DNA of 64,000 nucleotides from Phenylobacterium sp. SCN 70-31 (GCF_001724605.1 NZ_MEEX01000004.1:248001-312000); one strand, 5' to 3'; positions 8,806 through 19,081 are shown, counted from the first letter of the stretch. The notes: generated by a model from the letters alone, not told the origin. A program made the numbers and translations.

Positions 8806-9672
8806 GTGACGCTTCCGGCTTCCTGCCGCGGCGAACTGGTCGACATCGGCGGTCGCCGCCTGCGCGTGGTGCGCGCGGGGCCGACGGGCGGCGCCCATCC
8901 CCTGATCGTTTGCGAGCACGGCGCCTTCGGGTGCGCGTCGGACTGGGCGGTCGTGCAGGAGAAGCTGGCCGTCAGGGGGCTGCGCAGCCTGGCCTACGAC
9001 CGGGCGGGCCTGGGGCACTCCGACCCTGGCCCGGCGCCACGCGACGGACGGGCGATCAACGACGATCTCGAAGCGCTGTTGGCCGCTGTGGGCGAAGCCG
9101 GGCCGGTGGTGCTGGCGGGCCATTCGATGGGCGGTCTGATGGTCCGTCTCTTCGTGTTGGAACGCACGTTTCCTGTGGCCGGGCTGGTGCTGGCGGACGC
9201 CGTCACGCCGGACGTCTTCAGCCTTCCAGGCGGCCCTCAGGCGATCCGGGGATTTGGCCGCCTGCTGCAGCTGACCAGCCACGCCGCCAAGTTCGGGGTG
9301 ATGGTTCCTATCTCGCTCATCAACGGCAACCTGATCGGCCTGCCGCGTCCCGTGGCGGGCGAGAAGCGACGTATCCACGCCTCGGCCTCGCATGCGCACG
9401 CCGCCGCGGCCGAGGTCATGTCCTGGCCCGAAACCTCGCGGATGGCCGGCGCCGCGGACCTGCCCCGGGATCTGCCTGTCGCCGTGGTGACCGCCGGACC
9501 TCATCGGGGGCGGGAGGCGCTGAAGGCCATCCAGGAAAAGGCCGCCAGGCATGCCCGCCGCGGCCACATCGAGCACGTGGCGCCGGCCTCGCACGCCAAT
9601 CTCCTTGGGCCGCGCCATGCCGACGCCGTCGTGCGCGGCGTGGAGTTCGCACTTCAGGCCGGCTCGCGCTGA
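8806..9672 (+). CDS. alpha/beta hydrolase
   Basis: 288 residues beginning with GTG immediately after the stop of the M23 gene, so translation is probably coupled. Typical alpha/beta hydrolase layout: EHGAFGCASDW oxyanion loop, SLAYDRAGLGHSD strand-turn, and GHSMGGLM with nucleophile Ser near residue 107; a late His near the C-terminus (ASHANLLG) fits the triad. No signal peptide. Substrate not predictable. Its 3' end overlaps the 3' end of convergent tilS by 19 bp. Confidence 0.83.
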   Translation: MTLPASCRGELVDIGGRRLRVVRAGPTGGAHPLIVCEHGAFGCASDWAVVQEKLAVRGLRSLAYDRAGLGHSDPGPAPRDGRAINDDLEALLAAVGEAGPVVLAGHSMGGLMVRLFVLERTFPVAGLVLADAVTPDVFSLPGGPQAIRGFGRLLQLTSHAAKFGVMVPISLINGNLIGLPRPVAGEKRRIHASASHAHAAAAEVMSWPETSRMAGAADLPRDLPVAVVTAGPHRGREALKAIQEKAARHARRGHIEHVAPASHANLLGPRHADAVVRGVEFALQAGSR

Positions 9673-10856
9673 ACCCTTCCCGCGGCGGCTTGCAGCCGTG
9701 CGCACACCAGGCTGGGGGTTCCGGCCAGCGCGGGACAGGTCACGGCGCCGTCCGGACCGACACGCGCCGGCAGGGCGCTGCGCGCCGCCGGCGGGATGTT
9801 GCGGAGCGCCGCCTGTTCATCGCGCGGCAACCGGTTCGCAAGGCCGTGCAGGCGTCGCACCTCGCCCCCGCCGCCGACCTCGAAGCGGCCGTCCCACACC
9901 CCCGGCGCATGGATCGCGGCCAGTCCCCCGCGTCGAAACTCTCCGGGTTCGCGCATGAAGGCCACCGTGGACTCGCCCGCCTCGACCCGGGCGCCTGCGA
10001 GGGTGGCCAGCACGGGCCCGGTGGTACGCAGCTTGACAGCGAGACGATGGCTACGTTCGCGGGCGGGCGCCCGGTCCCCGCCGCCGGCGCAGACCGCCGC
10101 CAGGCCCGTCAGGCGCGCCACATCCTCCGGCGACGCGTCTTGCAGGGTGCTCCGCGGGATACGGAGGACGCCGGCGTGTTCGGTCACCGCCGCGGCCAGA
10201 GCCAGCGGCGGCGGTTCGAGCCGGGGGGCTGGCGTGGGTCGCGCACACCGCGCGCGGGCCCGGGCGAAGCGGAGGTCCTGATTGGCCGGGTCGTCGATCC
10301 AGGTTTCGCCCTGGGCGGTCAGCCAGGCCCGGATGTCCTCCCGGCGGGCGTCCAGCAGCGGCCGCAGCAGGAAAACGCTACGACCCTGGGGCCACGCCGG
10401 CGACGGCGCCCAGGCCTTTGGGGCGGGGACCGTGGAGCCGCATGACCGCATGACGGCGGCCTCGGCCACGTCGTCGGCGGTATGGCCCATGAGCACGACC
10501 GCGGCCCCCGCGTCGCGCGCAGCGTCGGCCAGAAGGGCGTGACGGGCGCGCCGCGCCGCCGCCGGCATCCCCCGGGTGGGCTTGTCGCCAACCCACGGCA
10601 GCGCCTTGAACGGGCGATCCAGGCGGTGGGCCAGCGCCGCGCATCGCGCCGTCCAGCCGACGCTTTCGGGTCGCAGGCCGTGATCGGCCGTGAAGATCAG
10701 CAGGTCGCGCCCCAGCGCCTTCGCCCAGCGGTCGGCGATCAGGGTCAGCGCCACGGAGTCGCCTCCGCCCGAGAGCGCCACGGCCACGGGACGCGAGCTT
10801 TCAGGTCGCAGGTGGCGGGCGAACGCCCCGGCGGCGACGGCCTCTAGGCCGCGCAC
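9654..10856 (-). CDS. tilS: tRNA(Ile)-lysidine synthase TilS
   Basis: 400 residues. It adds lysine to C34 of tRNA-Ile(CAU) using ATP, changing its decoding from AUG to AUA. The PP-loop ATP site SGGGDS is at residues 29-34, with TADHGLRPES, MGHTADDVAEAAVMR and the LLRPLLDARREDIRAWL segment of the N-terminal domain following. The C-terminal part is less conserved and includes GEFRRGG. Start: GTG at 10856, inside the cpoB 3' end (13 nt overlap), which argues for coupled translation at the end of the tol-pal operon. It is somewhat shorter than many TilS proteins (about 430 residues). Confidence 0.9.
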   Translation of the reverse strand: MRGLEAVAAGAFARHLRPESSRPVAVALSGGGDSVALTLIADRWAKALGRDLLIFTADHGLRPESVGWTARCAALAHRLDRPFKALPWVGDKPTRGMPAAARRARHALLADAARDAGAAVVLMGHTADDVAEAAVMRSCGSTVPAPKAWAPSPAWPQGRSVFLLRPLLDARREDIRAWLTAQGETWIDDPANQDLRFARARARCARPTPAPRLEPPPLALAAAVTEHAGVLRIPRSTLQDASPEDVARLTGLAAVCAGGGDRAPARERSHRLAVKLRTTGPVLATLAGARVEAGESTVAFMREPGEFRRGGLAAIHAPGVWDGRFEVGGGGEVRRLHGLANRLPRDEQAALRNIPPAARSALPARVGPDGAVTCPALAGTPSLVCARLQAAAGRVQREPA

Positions 10857-11710
10857 TTGGCCTGGGTTCGGGCCGCGGCGGCGCGGCTGGCCACCGGCGC
10901 CGGAGCCTTGGGATAGCGACGGGAGAATTCGGCCAGGGTCTGGCAGGCGTCGGCCGGCTTCTTCAGTGCGATCAGCGTCCGTGACAGCTCGACCACTGCG
11001 TCCGGCGCCCAGGTCGTCTGGGGCCAGCCGCGGATGGCGCCGATGTAGGCCCGCGCCGCGTCGTTGTAGGCCCCGCGCACGCCCAGCGTCTTGCCCAGCC
11101 AGTAGTTGGCTTCCGGGGTCCTCTGGGTGTCGGGATGGTTCTGGACATAGGCCGCGAAGGCCGCTTCGGCCGCGTCGTAGTCGCCCGCCAGCATCAGTTG
11201 CCGGGCCTGGGTGAAGTCGGCGGCCGGGTCGCCGGCCGGGACCGGAACCGCAGCGCCGCCTCCCGGTCCGCTGCCGAGTCCGCCGCTGCCGACGTTTGTC
11301 GCCTCGGACGCCGGTTGCTCGGCGGCCGTCAGACGTTCGTTCAGGCGATCGACCTGACCTTTCAGGGTGATGTTCTCGCGCCGCGCCTGGTCGAGGTCGC
11401 GCGTGAGGCTGTCCAGCGTGCTGTTGAGGCCGCGAAGCGTCTGTTCCATGTCGGCCAGCCGCTCGCCCATCTCGGCCATGCGGGCGTCGGTGTCGGCCGG
11501 CTGGACGACGACCGGCTTTCCGGAATCCCGGAGCTGGAAGACGATGGAGCGCAACTCGCGCACCACCCGCTCCATCCGCTCCACGCGGCGCGCGTCGCGG
11601 GCGTCGAGCGGATCGGCCCCTTGCGGGGGGAGGGGAGTCTGGGACACCGCCGGCCCGGCCGTCACGAGGACGGCCAGAGCGGCGGCCAACAGGAACGGCC
11701 GGCGGAACAT
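10844..11710 (-). CDS. cpoB: Tol-Pal system protein CpoB (YbgF)
   Basis: 288 residues. Signal peptide (FLLAAALAVLVTAGPAVSQ), then a coiled coil at about residues 40-130 with heptad leucines (MERVVRELRSIVFQLRD, LADMEQTLRGLNSTLDSL), a Gly/Pro linker, and C-terminal TPR repeats from about residue 165 (FTQARQLMLAGDYDAAEAAF, ANYWLGKTLGVRGAYNDAA). This is the CpoB layout: a periplasmic protein that binds TolA and couples peptidoglycan synthesis to outer-membrane constriction. It lies 6 bp downstream of pal and overlaps tilS. Confidence 0.94.
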   Translation of the reverse strand: MFRRPFLLAAALAVLVTAGPAVSQTPLPPQGADPLDARDARRVERMERVVRELRSIVFQLRDSGKPVVVQPADTDARMAEMGERLADMEQTLRGLNSTLDSLTRDLDQARRENITLKGQVDRLNERLTAAEQPASEATNVGSGGLGSGPGGGAAVPVPAGDPAADFTQARQLMLAGDYDAAEAAFAAYVQNHPDTQRTPEANYWLGKTLGVRGAYNDAARAYIGAIRGWPQTTWAPDAVVELSRTLIALKKPADACQTLAEFSRRYPKAPAPVASRAAAARTQAKCAA

Positions 11711-11716
11711 CTGAAC

Positions 11717-12274
11717 CTAGCGCGCGCCCGAGACGATGGACGTGCGGCCGTTGCGGTTCTTCTGCCAGGCTTCCTCGCCCGTGCCGGTGTCGATCGGCTG
11801 TTCCTTGCCGAACGAGATCGTCGAAATCCGATCCGACGAGACGCCGCGATTCACCAGGTAGTCGCGGATCGCATTGGCGCGGCGAGCGCCGAGAGCCAGG
11901 TTGTACTCGCGCGTGCCGCGTTCGTCGGCGTTGCCTTCGATGCGGACCCGCACCGAGCCGTAGGTCCGCAGCCATCCGGCCTGGGCGTCGAGAATTGGGC
12001 CGGCGTCGGCGCGGACGTCGTGCCGGTCGGTGTCGAAATAGACGCGATCGCCCACGTTGACGATGAAGTCCTGGGCCGAGCCGGGGATCGGCGCGGTCGC
12101 CTGGCCCGTCACCGGGCCGGGCGCGGACGGCGGCGGCTGCGAGGGACCGGCGGCCGGCGGGGCCTCGGTCGGATACGTCGGCTTCGGCTTGGACGTGCAG
12201 GCTGCAAGCGAGACGGTGGCCGTCGCGACAAGGGCGAGGCGCATCGCGGTGCTGCCGGTGAAGCGTACGACCAT
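11717..12274 (-). CDS. pal: peptidoglycan-associated lipoprotein Pal
   Basis: 185 residues. The lipobox LAAC puts the lipidated Cys at residue 26 after a hydrophobic signal. A Pro-rich linker follows, then an OmpA-like peptidoglycan-binding domain with GNADERGTREYNLALGARRA, which carries the diaminopimelate-binding Asp and Arg. Pal tethers the outer membrane to the wall and is moved by TolB/TolA at the division site. The start at 12274 is favoured over an upstream in-frame ATG because AGGAGA sits eight bases before it. Confidence 0.95.
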   Translation of the reverse strand: MVVRFTGSTAMRLALVATATVSLAACTSKPKPTYPTEAPPAAGPSQPPPSAPGPVTGQATAPIPGSAQDFIVNVGDRVYFDTDRHDVRADAGPILDAQAGWLRTYGSVRVRIEGNADERGTREYNLALGARRANAIRDYLVNRGVSSDRISTISFGKEQPIDTGTGEEAWQKNRNGRTSIVSGAR

Positions 12275-12342
12275 CGGGTTCTCCTGGGTTTCGAGGTTGC
12301 GAATCAATATTGTGAGGTGTCGGGCCAGATTGAGGCGCAAGA

Positions 12343-13650
12343 CTAGTTAAGCAAAGGCGACCAGGCCGGATCCGATCCGGCCCCCGGATAGGGCACCGGC
12401 TGGAGGATTCGGCCCGTCACATCCACAGTCCATAACCGCGGAGGCCCTCCAGGGGTTTCGCGGGAGAACATCAGGACCCGCCCATTGGGCGCCCAGGTGG
12501 GGCCTTCGTCCATATAACTGGTCGTGAGCAGGCGTTCGTCCGTGCCGTCCGGCCGCATGACGCCGATGTGGAACTGGCCTCCGGTCTGCTTGGTGAACGC
12601 GATGAACTCGCCGGTCGGACTCCACACCGGCGTGGTGTAGCTGCCGCCGCCCGAGGAGACCCGCCGCTGGCCCGAGCCGTCTGCGCCCATGACATAGATC
12701 TGGGGCGAACCCGACCGGTCCGAGTTGAAGGCGATCCGCGCGCCGTCCGGCGAGAACGACGCCGAGGTGTCGATGCCGGGATCCGAGGTCAGCCGCGAAC
12801 TGGACCGGCTGGACAGGTTCATGACGAAGATGTCGCTGTTGCCGCCGCGCTCCACCGAGAACGCCACGCGTCCCCCGTCGGGCGAGAACCTCGGAGCGAA
12901 CGCCATGCCCTGGAAGGAGCCCAGGCTCTCGCGACGGCCGGATTCCAGATTGAACAGATACACCGTGGCCGAATCCGGCCGCAGCGACATGTAGGTGATT
13001 TCCTGGCTCGTCGGCGAGAACCGCGGCGTCATCACCAGCGTGTCGCCCGAGGTGATGTAGCTGGGGTTGGCGCCGTCCTGGTCCATGATCGCCAGGCGCT
13101 TGGTCACCTGCCCGCGGGCGCCGCTTTCGGCCACGAAGACCACGCGGGTGTCGAAGTACCCCTTCTCGCCGGTCAGGCGCTCGTACACCGCATCCGAGAT
13201 CTTGTGGGCGACGCGCCGCCAGTTCTCGGGGCTCGAGGTGAACTGCAGGCCGAGGAGCTGTTCGCCGCGGAAGACGTCCCAGAGGCGGAAGTCCACGCGG
13301 AGGCGTCCGCCCTCCACCGTCACCTGTCCGTTCACCAGGGCCTGGGCGTTGATCGTGCGCCAGTCGGGAAAGCGCGGCTGGACGTTGGCCGACAGGTCGC
13401 GCTCGATGAAGCTCGCCGGGTCCAGCGGCCGGAACAGGCCCGATCGCTGGAGGTTGGCCGAGATCACGTCTGCGATCTCGGCGCCCTGCTGGCCGCCAAA
13501 GGCCGGGATCGCCACCGGCAGCGGCTGGACGTCGGCGCGGTTGACGTTGATCTCGATCTGGGCGCTGGCGGGCGCGGCCGTCAGGGCCAGGGCGGCGCCG
13601 GCGAGCAGCCCCATCATCAGCATGCGGAAGCGCGGAAGGGTCCGGATCAT
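12343..13650 (-). CDS. tolB: Tol-Pal system periplasmic protein TolB
   Basis: 435 residues. Signal peptide [21 protein letters not shown], an N-terminal alpha/beta domain ([10 protein letters not shown]..., QALVNGQV), then a six-bladed beta propeller built from repeats of the type [26 protein letters not shown]. This is the standard TolB fold and length; the propeller binds Pal. The start ATG overlaps the TolA stop in an ATGA. Followed by pal after 68 bp. Confidence 0.96.
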   Translation of the reverse strand: MIRTLPRFRMLMMGLLAGAALALTAAPASAQIEINVNRADVQPLPVAIPAFGGQQGAEIADVISANLQRSGLFRPLDPASFIERDLSANVQPRFPDWRTINAQALVNGQVTVEGGRLRVDFRLWDVFRGEQLLGLQFTSSPENWRRVAHKISDAVYERLTGEKGYFDTRVVFVAESGARGQVTKRLAIMDQDGANPSYITSGDTLVMTPRFSPTSQEITYMSLRPDSATVYLFNLESGRRESLGSFQGMAFAPRFSPDGGRVAFSVERGGNSDIFVMNLSSRSSSRLTSDPGIDTSASFSPDGARIAFNSDRSGSPQIYVMGADGSGQRRVSSGGGSYTTPVWSPTGEFIAFTKQTGGQFHIGVMRPDGTDERLLTTSYMDEGPTWAPNGRVLMFSRETPGGPPRLWTVDVTGRILQPVPYPGAGSDPAWSPLLN

Positions 13651-14489
13651 CGGGCGCAGGCCTCTCGGGCGTTGAAGTTCACGGAAAACCGCTGACCGTA
13701 GTACTCCCGGGGAAGGCCCCGGAACGGCGCGGCGGCGTAGACGGCGCGGACGGCGCGCTCGGCGGCGGCTGTGGCGACCGGGCCGCGCGCGCTGGTGATC
13801 TGCGAGGTCACCTCGCCCACCACCTGGCCGGTGACGCCGAGCTGGAAGAAGACCTTGAGCTGGACGTCGCGTCCGCCCTCGACGTCGCAGTTGGGGTTCC
13901 AGCGGCGCTGAAGCTCCTCGGTCATGCCGGTGACGGCGTCGCCGGCGGCCAGGCCCGTCCCTGTGGTCTGGCGCGCGACCGGGGCGGTCTCGGCGCGGGT
14001 CGGTCCCTTGGGGGCGGCGCTGGGGCGGGGGGCGTTTCGGGCCGGCGCCTGGAGGCTGTCGTACAGGCTGTCGAGGTCCAGGCTGGACTGGCTCTGCTTG
14101 GGTGCGGGCCTGGCGGGTGGTGTCTTTGGCGCCGGCGTCTTGGGCGCGGGGGTCGGCGCCGCCTTGGGCGCGGGTGTCGGCGCAGGTGGCGGCGGCGGCG
14201 CAGGCTGGGGCGGCGTGGGCGCCGGTGTGGGGGCCGGCGGCTCGGGGTCGGGCGCGGCGTCGGGAACGGGCGTCTCGGTGGCGGCCGACACCGTTTCGGG
14301 CGCCTGGATGGCGGGTCGGGCGTCGAGGTCGGGTGCGCTGGAGACGATGGTCACCGGCACGACGGCGCCCACCTTGAGGTCGCGCGACCCCCAGCTGATC
14401 ATGAAGGCGGCGGCCAGCGCGACGTGCAGCCCGACCGACCCCAGGGCCGCGGGCGAAACCTCGATCCGTCTGGACGCCGTGCGGCTCAA
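13647..14489 (-). CDS. tolA: cell envelope integrity protein TolA
   Basis: 280 residues: an N-terminal inner-membrane anchor ([20 protein letters not shown]), a long low-complexity periplasmic stretch of Pro/Ala/Lys (about residues 75-140), and a C-terminal TonB/TolA-like domain (~190-280; [25 protein letters not shown]). It carries proton-motive energy from TolQR to TolB-Pal. The linker is Pro-rich rather than the long Ala/Lys/Glu helix of E. coli TolA, as is usual in alphaproteobacteria. Overlaps tolR by 4 nt and tolB by 4 nt. Confidence 0.92.
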   Translation of the reverse strand: MSRTASRRIEVSPAALGSVGLHVALAAAFMISWGSRDLKVGAVVPVTIVSSAPDLDARPAIQAPETVSAATETPVPDAAPDPEPPAPTPAPTPPQPAPPPPPAPTPAPKAAPTPAPKTPAPKTPPARPAPKQSQSSLDLDSLYDSLQAPARNAPRPSAAPKGPTRAETAPVARQTTGTGLAAGDAVTGMTEELQRRWNPNCDVEGGRDVQLKVFFQLGVTGQVVGEVTSQITSARGPVATAAAERAVRAVYAAAPFRGLPREYYGQRFSVNFNAREACAR

Positions 14490-14980
14490 GGCGCGGACTC
14501 TTCCCGCGCCCCCCCACCTGACGAGGGGCCGCCGGTGTCGGTGATCAGATTGATGGCGGAGAAGCCGGAGGTGGAGAGGGAGGCCATCACCCTCGCGACC
14601 ATCTCGTAGCTGGCCCGCCCGTCGGCGCGGACGTAGATCGGTCGGGTGGTGTTGTCGGCCATGGCGGTCAGCCTCGGCGACAGGTTGGCGAACGGCACGG
14701 CGGTCTCGCCGATGTAGATCTCGCCGTCCGGGCGGATGGAGATGGTGATCGGATCGGGCACGTCCTGCATCGCGCCCGCTTCGGTCTTGGGCAGTTCGAT
14801 GGGAACGCCCGCCGTCAGCAGCGGCGCCGAGATCATGAAGATGATGAGCAGCACGAGCATCACGTCCACCAGCGGCGTGACGTTGATCTCGCTGAGCGCG
14901 CCGCGCCGTCCGCGGCCGTAGCGGCGCCGGCGCTTGCCGCCCCCGGTGGCGGCGAAGGCGTCGTTGGCCGACAGCGCCAT
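14486..14980 (-). CDS. tolR: biopolymer transport protein TolR (ExbD family)
   Basis: 164 residues from an ATG at 14980 that overlaps the TolQ stop (TGATG). A basic N-terminus ([15 protein letters not shown]) precedes [21 protein letters not shown]; the Asp in PLVDVML is the proton-path residue of ExbD/TolR. A periplasmic domain ([16 protein letters not shown]...) follows. Partner of TolQ in the proton-driven stator. The frame remains open upstream to 15220, but that stretch lies within tolQ and is not TolR-like. Confidence 0.95.
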   Translation of the reverse strand: MALSANDAFAATGGGKRRRRYGRGRRGALSEINVTPLVDVMLVLLIIFMISAPLLTAGVPIELPKTEAGAMQDVPDPITISIRPDGEIYIGETAVPFANLSPRLTAMADNTTRPIYVRADGRASYEMVARVMASLSTSGFSAINLITDTGGPSSGGGAREESAP

Positions 14981-15681
14981 CAGCCGCGCTCCGTCAGGCG
15001 ACGCTGGATGGCGGTGGACAGATCGTCGGCGAAGCCCTCCAGCCGGGCGGCGTACTTGCCCGCGGCGGTCGAGAAGGCGTTGTAGGCGATGTAGGCCGGG
15101 ATGGCCGCGGCCAGGCCGATGGCGGTGGCGAACAGCGCCTCCGCGATCGCGGGCGCCACGATCGCGAGCGAGGTGTTCTTCTGGATCGCGATGGCCTGGA
15201 AGGCGCGCATGATCCCCCACACCGTGCCGAACAGGCCGATGAACGGCGAGGCGGTGGCGACGATGGCCAGGACGCCCAGGCCGCTTTCCACGCGCGCGGC
15301 CTCACGGGCGATCGTGGTGTCCAGGTGACGGTCGATGCGCTGGATCAGGAAGGCGGTCTGCCCTTCGCTGGCGACGCTCTTCGAGCGCGCGTCACGCCAT
15401 TCCTTGAGGGCGCCCTGGAGCATCCGGGGCAGGGCGTGGGTGGGGCGCTCGCCGGCGTCCGCGGCCACATCCTCCAGGCTGCGGCCGGAAGCGACCGAGT
15501 CCTCGAAGGCGTCCGCCTCACGGTTCAGCTTCGAGAAGCGGAACAGCTTGTCCAGGATGATGGACCACGACCACAGCGAGGCGAGCGCCAGGCCGATCAT
15601 GACCAGCTTCACGACCCAGTCGGAACTCATGAAGATGGAGAAGAAGTCGAAGCTCTCGGGCGTGATGGCGGCCGGGTCCAT
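14980..15681 (-). CDS. tolQ: Tol-Pal system protein TolQ (MotA/TolQ/ExbB family)
   Basis: 233 residues with three membrane helices: near residues 25-45 ([20 protein letters not shown]), 135-165 ([24 protein letters not shown]) and 175-200 ([26 protein letters not shown]). The conserved [10 protein letters not shown] and AEAL.AT.IGL blocks identify TolQ. It forms the proton channel with TolR. First of the tolQRAB-pal-cpoB-tilS run, 62 bp after ybgC. Confidence 0.95.
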   Translation of the reverse strand: MDPAAITPESFDFFSIFMSSDWVVKLVMIGLALASLWSWSIILDKLFRFSKLNREADAFEDSVASGRSLEDVAADAGERPTHALPRMLQGALKEWRDARSKSVASEGQTAFLIQRIDRHLDTTIAREAARVESGLGVLAIVATASPFIGLFGTVWGIMRAFQAIAIQKNTSLAIVAPAIAEALFATAIGLAAAIPAYIAYNAFSTAAGKYAARLEGFADDLSTAIQRRLTERG

Positions 15682-15743
15682 CGGGTCTCCTGGGTGGCGC
15701 CGGGGGGCGTGTCCGGGCGTGGTGGCGGGTGTCGGTGGCGATC

Positions 15744-16211
15744 TTATGGCGTAGCCTTAGGGGGCGTGAGGTAGGGGCGAAGCTGCTCGACCATGGCCTT
15801 CGGCGGCTTCCTCGCCCGGCCGCGAAGGTCGATGCACACCGCCTGAACGTGCGCCTCGGCGATGAGTTCGTCGCCGCGGGCGATCTGCTGGCTGACCAGC
15901 AGGCGCGGGCCGCGCACTTCGTCGTAGGTGGTGCGCACCAGGAGCGCATCGTCGACGCGCGCCGCGCGACGGTAGTCGATCTCCATGCGCACGATGGTGA
16001 AGGCGGTCGGCTGCTCCTGCTCCAGCAGTTCGGCGTGCCGGATGCCCACCATGCGGAAGAAATCGCTCCGCCCGCGCTCGAAATAGCGCAGGTAGTTGGC
16101 GTGGTAGACCATGCCGGTGAAGTCGGTGTCCTCGTAGTAGATCCGCACCGGCAGGAAGTGCTCGCGGCCCTCCAGCCAGCCGGCGCTGGGGTCCCGGCTG
16201 GTGTCGCTCAT
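15744..16211 (-). CDS. ybgC: Tol-Pal-associated acyl-CoA thioesterase YbgC
   Basis: 155 residues, hot-dog fold of the 4-hydroxybenzoyl-CoA thioesterase type. The catalytic Asp lies in [26 protein letters not shown] (split as YYEDTDFTG / [13 protein letters not shown]), the family signature. It hydrolyses short-chain acyl-CoA or acyl-ACP and is usually encoded next to tolQ, as here. Its ATG overlaps the RuvB stop (ATGA), so translation is coupled to ruvB. Confidence 0.94.
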   Translation of the reverse strand: MSDTSRDPSAGWLEGREHFLPVRIYYEDTDFTGMVYHANYLRYFERGRSDFFRMVGIRHAELLEQEQPTAFTIVRMEIDYRRAARVDDALLVRTTYDEVRGPRLLVSQQIARGDELIAEAHVQAVCIDLRGRARKPPKAMVEQLRPYLTPPKATP

Positions 16212-17236
16212 TCGAACAGGTCCCCGGCCGGGGGCTGGCCTGCGCTTTTCGGCGCCGCAAGGCCCAGGTGGTCGTAAGCGCGGGCGGTGGCCATCCGGCC
16301 GCGCGGCGTCCGCTGGATGAAGCCCTGTTGCAGCAGGAAGGGTTCGATCACGTCCTCCACCGCATCGCGCGCTTCGGCGATGGCGTAGGCCAGGGTCTCC
16401 ACGCCCGCGGGCCCCCCCGCGTAGTTCTCGATCAGGGCGCGGAGGTAGCGGCGATCCAGCGCGTCCAGGCCCATCTCGTCCACGTCCAGCCGGGCCAGGG
16501 CGCTGGCGGCGGCCTTGCGGTCGATCACATCGGCGCCGTCGGCGGCGGCGAAGTCGCGCACCCGGCGCAGCAGCCGCCCGGCCACGCGCGGCGTTCCCCG
16601 GGAGCGGGTGGCGATCTCGAGGGCGCCGTCGGGCGAGAGATCGGTCCCCATCTTGGCCGCGGCGCCCAGCAACACGCTCTGCAGTTCGTCGTGGGTGTAG
16701 AACTCCAGCCGGATCGGGATGCCGAAACGATCCCGCAGCGGCGTGGCGAGCAGGCCCGCGCGCGTCGTGGCCGCCACCAGGGTGAAGGGCGCCAGGTCGA
16801 TGCGGATGGACCGCGCCGATGGTCCCTCGCCGATCATCAGGTCGAGGACATGATCCTCCATGGCCGGATAGAGAATCTCTTCCACATTGGCGGCCAGGCG
16901 GTGGATTTCGTCGATGAACAGGACGTCGCGCGGCTCCAGGTTGGTCAGGATCGCCGCCAGGTCCCCGGCCTTGGCCAGCACGGGCCCCGAGGTGGCCCGG
17001 AAGTTCACGCCCAGTTCGCGCGCGACGATCTGGGCCAGGGTCGTCTTGCCCAGGCCCGGCGGACCGAACAGCAGGACGTGGTCCAGCGCCTCGGCGCGGT
17101 TCTTGGCCGCCTCGATGAAGACGGTCAGGTTCGCCTTGGCCTGCTTCTGGCCCACGAACTCGGCCAGCGTCTGCGGCCGGAGCGCCCGGTCCGAGCCTTC
17201 GAACGGCTGGGGTTCGCCCGAAACGATGCGGGTCAT
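16208..17236 (-). CDS. ruvB: Holliday junction branch migration helicase RuvB
   Basis: 342 residues from an ATG at 17236. AAA+ motor: Walker A GPPGLGKT near residue 56, Walker B DEIHRL, sensor 1 AATTRAG, the arginine finger in LRDRFGI, then the C-terminal winged helix ([18 protein letters not shown]). It drives branch migration with RuvA. 175 bp downstream of ruvA, and coupled to ybgC. The frame is open further upstream, but the RuvB N-terminus begins here. Confidence 0.96.
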   Translation of the reverse strand: MTRIVSGEPQPFEGSDRALRPQTLAEFVGQKQAKANLTVFIEAAKNRAEALDHVLLFGPPGLGKTTLAQIVARELGVNFRATSGPVLAKAGDLAAILTNLEPRDVLFIDEIHRLAANVEEILYPAMEDHVLDLMIGEGPSARSIRIDLAPFTLVAATTRAGLLATPLRDRFGIPIRLEFYTHDELQSVLLGAAAKMGTDLSPDGALEIATRSRGTPRVAGRLLRRVRDFAAADGADVIDRKAAASALARLDVDEMGLDALDRRYLRALIENYAGGPAGVETLAYAIAEARDAVEDVIEPFLLQQGFIQRTPRGRMATARAYDHLGLAAPKSAGQPPAGDLFE

Positions 17237-17411
17237 GGGCGACGCCCGCGTTCGGAAGTCCAGGAAGACACGGACGGGGGCGCCCCGCCCGCGCAACGGG
17301 CGATCCGGTCCTTGAGGGTCGTGGGCCGAATCCCGCGAGCCGACCGCGTACGCGGACGTCCCAGGACGTTCCGCCTTCTGTGGCCTTCCGTGCTTCCTGC
17401 GGTTCCGATCC

Positions 17412-18026
17412 TCACCGCCCCAGCTCCTGCAGGGCGGCCTTGATGAGCGCCGGAGGCTCGGCGCCTTCGCCGAGGCGCAGGGCGGCGGCCTCCACCACGC
17501 GACGGGCCGCGGGTTCGGCGACGCCCAGGCCCATCAGCGCGGCCACCGCTTCACCGCTGGCCGACGGTCGCGCGGGTTCGGCGGCGGGCGTCTGGGCGTG
17601 GAAGGCCGCAACCGGGCCGTCGTGCAGCGGCTTGCCTTTCAACTCGGTGACGATCCGGAGCGCCAGCTTCGGCCCGACCCCGTTGGCCCGCGCGACGGCG
17701 GCCTTGTCGTCGCGGGCCACGGCCGAAGCCAGGTCCGCGGGGGCCAGCACGTCCAGGACCGCCAGCGCGGCCTTGGGGCCTACGCCCTGGATGGCGCGCA
17801 GCATCAGGAACGCCTGGCGCTCGTCGCGGCCGAGGAAACCGTAAAGGGTCAGACCGGTCTGCTCGGCCCACTGGGTCTCGACATGGATCAGGGTCTCGCC
17901 GCCGATCTCGGGCAGGCGCGACAGCGTCCGCGACCCGCAGCGCACCACATAGCCGACGCCCATCACGTCGATGAGCGCCTCCTCCTCGCCGACCTCGGCG
18001 ACGGCCCCGCGCAGGCGTCCGATCAT
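17412..18026 (-). CDS. ruvA: Holliday junction DNA-binding protein RuvA
   Basis: 204 residues from MIGRLRG at 18026, the universal RuvA N-terminus. OB-fold domain I, two helix-hairpin-helix motifs in domain II ([16 protein letters not shown] and [16 protein letters not shown]), a Pro/Ala linker, and domain III ([20 protein letters not shown]), which contacts RuvB. Upstream in-frame start codons exist but would add a low-complexity tail. ruvC is not next to it: the neighbour upstream is a divergent sulfurtransferase. Confidence 0.95.
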   Translation of the reverse strand: MIGRLRGAVAEVGEEEALIDVMGVGYVVRCGSRTLSRLPEIGGETLIHVETQWAEQTGLTLYGFLGRDERQAFLMLRAIQGVGPKAALAVLDVLAPADLASAVARDDKAAVARANGVGPKLALRIVTELKGKPLHDGPVAAFHAQTPAAEPARPSASGEAVAALMGLGVAEPAARRVVEAAALRLGEGAEPPALIKAALQELGR

Positions 18027-18151
18027 GTGCGAATCACGTTCGGCATGTGTTCGCCCTGAGTAGCGGATGGGCGAGTCCGGGGGAACAATGTGGGGCTTAT
18101 GCGCCGGCGCTCCGGCGGGTAACATCGGCGAGAGCGCGGGAGAGACGGGCG

Positions 18152-19081
18152 ATGGGCTGGATTGCGGCGATCTCGATGGCCCTGCTCCTGGCGGGATCTG
18201 CGCCCGCAGGATCTGCACCGGCGGGAGCCAGCCTGCCGGGAGCCGGGACGCCGCGCGCGGAGATGGTGGTCGATACCGCCTGGGTGGCCGCCCGGCTGGA
18301 CGCGCCGGACCTGGTCATCCTCCAGATCGGCGATGCGGCGGCGTATGACGCCGGTCACATCCCGGGCGCGCGCCTCCTGAACCTGGCCGATATCTCGGCC
18401 CCGCCCACCGGATCCGATCCGCTGTTCCTGGAGATGCCCGAGGCCGAGGCCCTGCGCGCGAAACTCGAGGCGCTCGGCGTTTCCGACACGTCGACGGTCA
18501 TCGTTTATCCGACACGCGACATCCAATCCGCGACGCGGGCGGTCTTCGTGCTGGACACCGCGGGACTGGGCCCGCGCACCCGGCTGCTGGAAGGCGGCCT
18601 GCCGGCCTGGAAGGCCGAGGGGCGCCCCCTCTCCACCCGACCGCGCGCCGTGGTCCCCGGCCGGCTGTCGCCTATCGTGTTCCGTCCGATCGTGGTCGAC
18701 GCCGACTATGTGAAGCGCCACGTCCGCGCGCCCGGTTACGTGGTGGTGGATGCCCGCGCGCCCGAGTTCTATTCCGGCGAGAAGGCTGGCGGACCACCGG
18801 GAAAGCCGCACCGGGCGGGCCACATCGCCGGCGCCCGGAGCGTGCCGTTCTCGAGCGTCACGACACCGGACCTGATGCTGGCGCCCGAGGCGGAGATCGC
18901 GGCGCGCTTCGAAGCGGCGGGTGTGAAGCCGGGCGACAGGATCATCGCCTATTGCCATGTGGGCCAGCAGGCTTCGGCCACCCTCTTCGCGGCGCGCTCC
19001 GTCGGCCTGGACGTCCTGCTCTACGACGGCTCGTTCGAGGAGTGGTCGCGCCTGGGCGGCGAAGTCGAAGCCGGAAAATAG
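18152..19081 (+). CDS. secreted two-domain rhodanese sulfurtransferase
   Basis: 309 residues with an N-terminal signal peptide ([21 protein letters not shown]). Two rhodanese domains follow: an inactive one ([17 protein letters not shown]) and the catalytic one ([15 protein letters not shown]..., [12 protein letters not shown]), with the active Cys in [10 protein letters not shown]. The loop CHVGQQ differs from the CRVGVT or CGSGVT loops of thiosulfate and 3-mercaptopyruvate sulfurtransferases, so the preferred sulfur donor is unclear. Periplasmic location is inferred from the signal peptide. Divergent from ruvA, 125 bp apart. Confidence 0.9.
   Translation: MGWIAAISMALLLAGSAPAGSAPAGASLPGAGTPRAEMVVDTAWVAARLDAPDLVILQIGDAAAYDAGHIPGARLLNLADISAPPTGSDPLFLEMPEAEALRAKLEALGVSDTSTVIVYPTRDIQSATRAVFVLDTAGLGPRTRLLEGGLPAWKAEGRPLSTRPRAVVPGRLSPIVFRPIVVDADYVKRHVRAPGYVVVDARAPEFYSGEKAGGPPGKPHRAGHIAGARSVPFSSVTTPDLMLAPEAEIAARFEAAGVKPGDRIIAYCHVGQQASATLFAARSVGLDVLLYDGSFEEWSRLGGEVEAGK

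Noticed and set aside
9654..11975. tilS frame open far upstream into cpoB and pal
   Set aside because: The upstream part is the other-frame shadow of cpoB. TilS motifs begin right after the GTG at 10856, which overlaps the cpoB end.
12343..14517. tolB frame open upstream across tolA
   Set aside because: The extension is Arg/Pro-rich shadow sequence. The TolB signal peptide begins at 13650.
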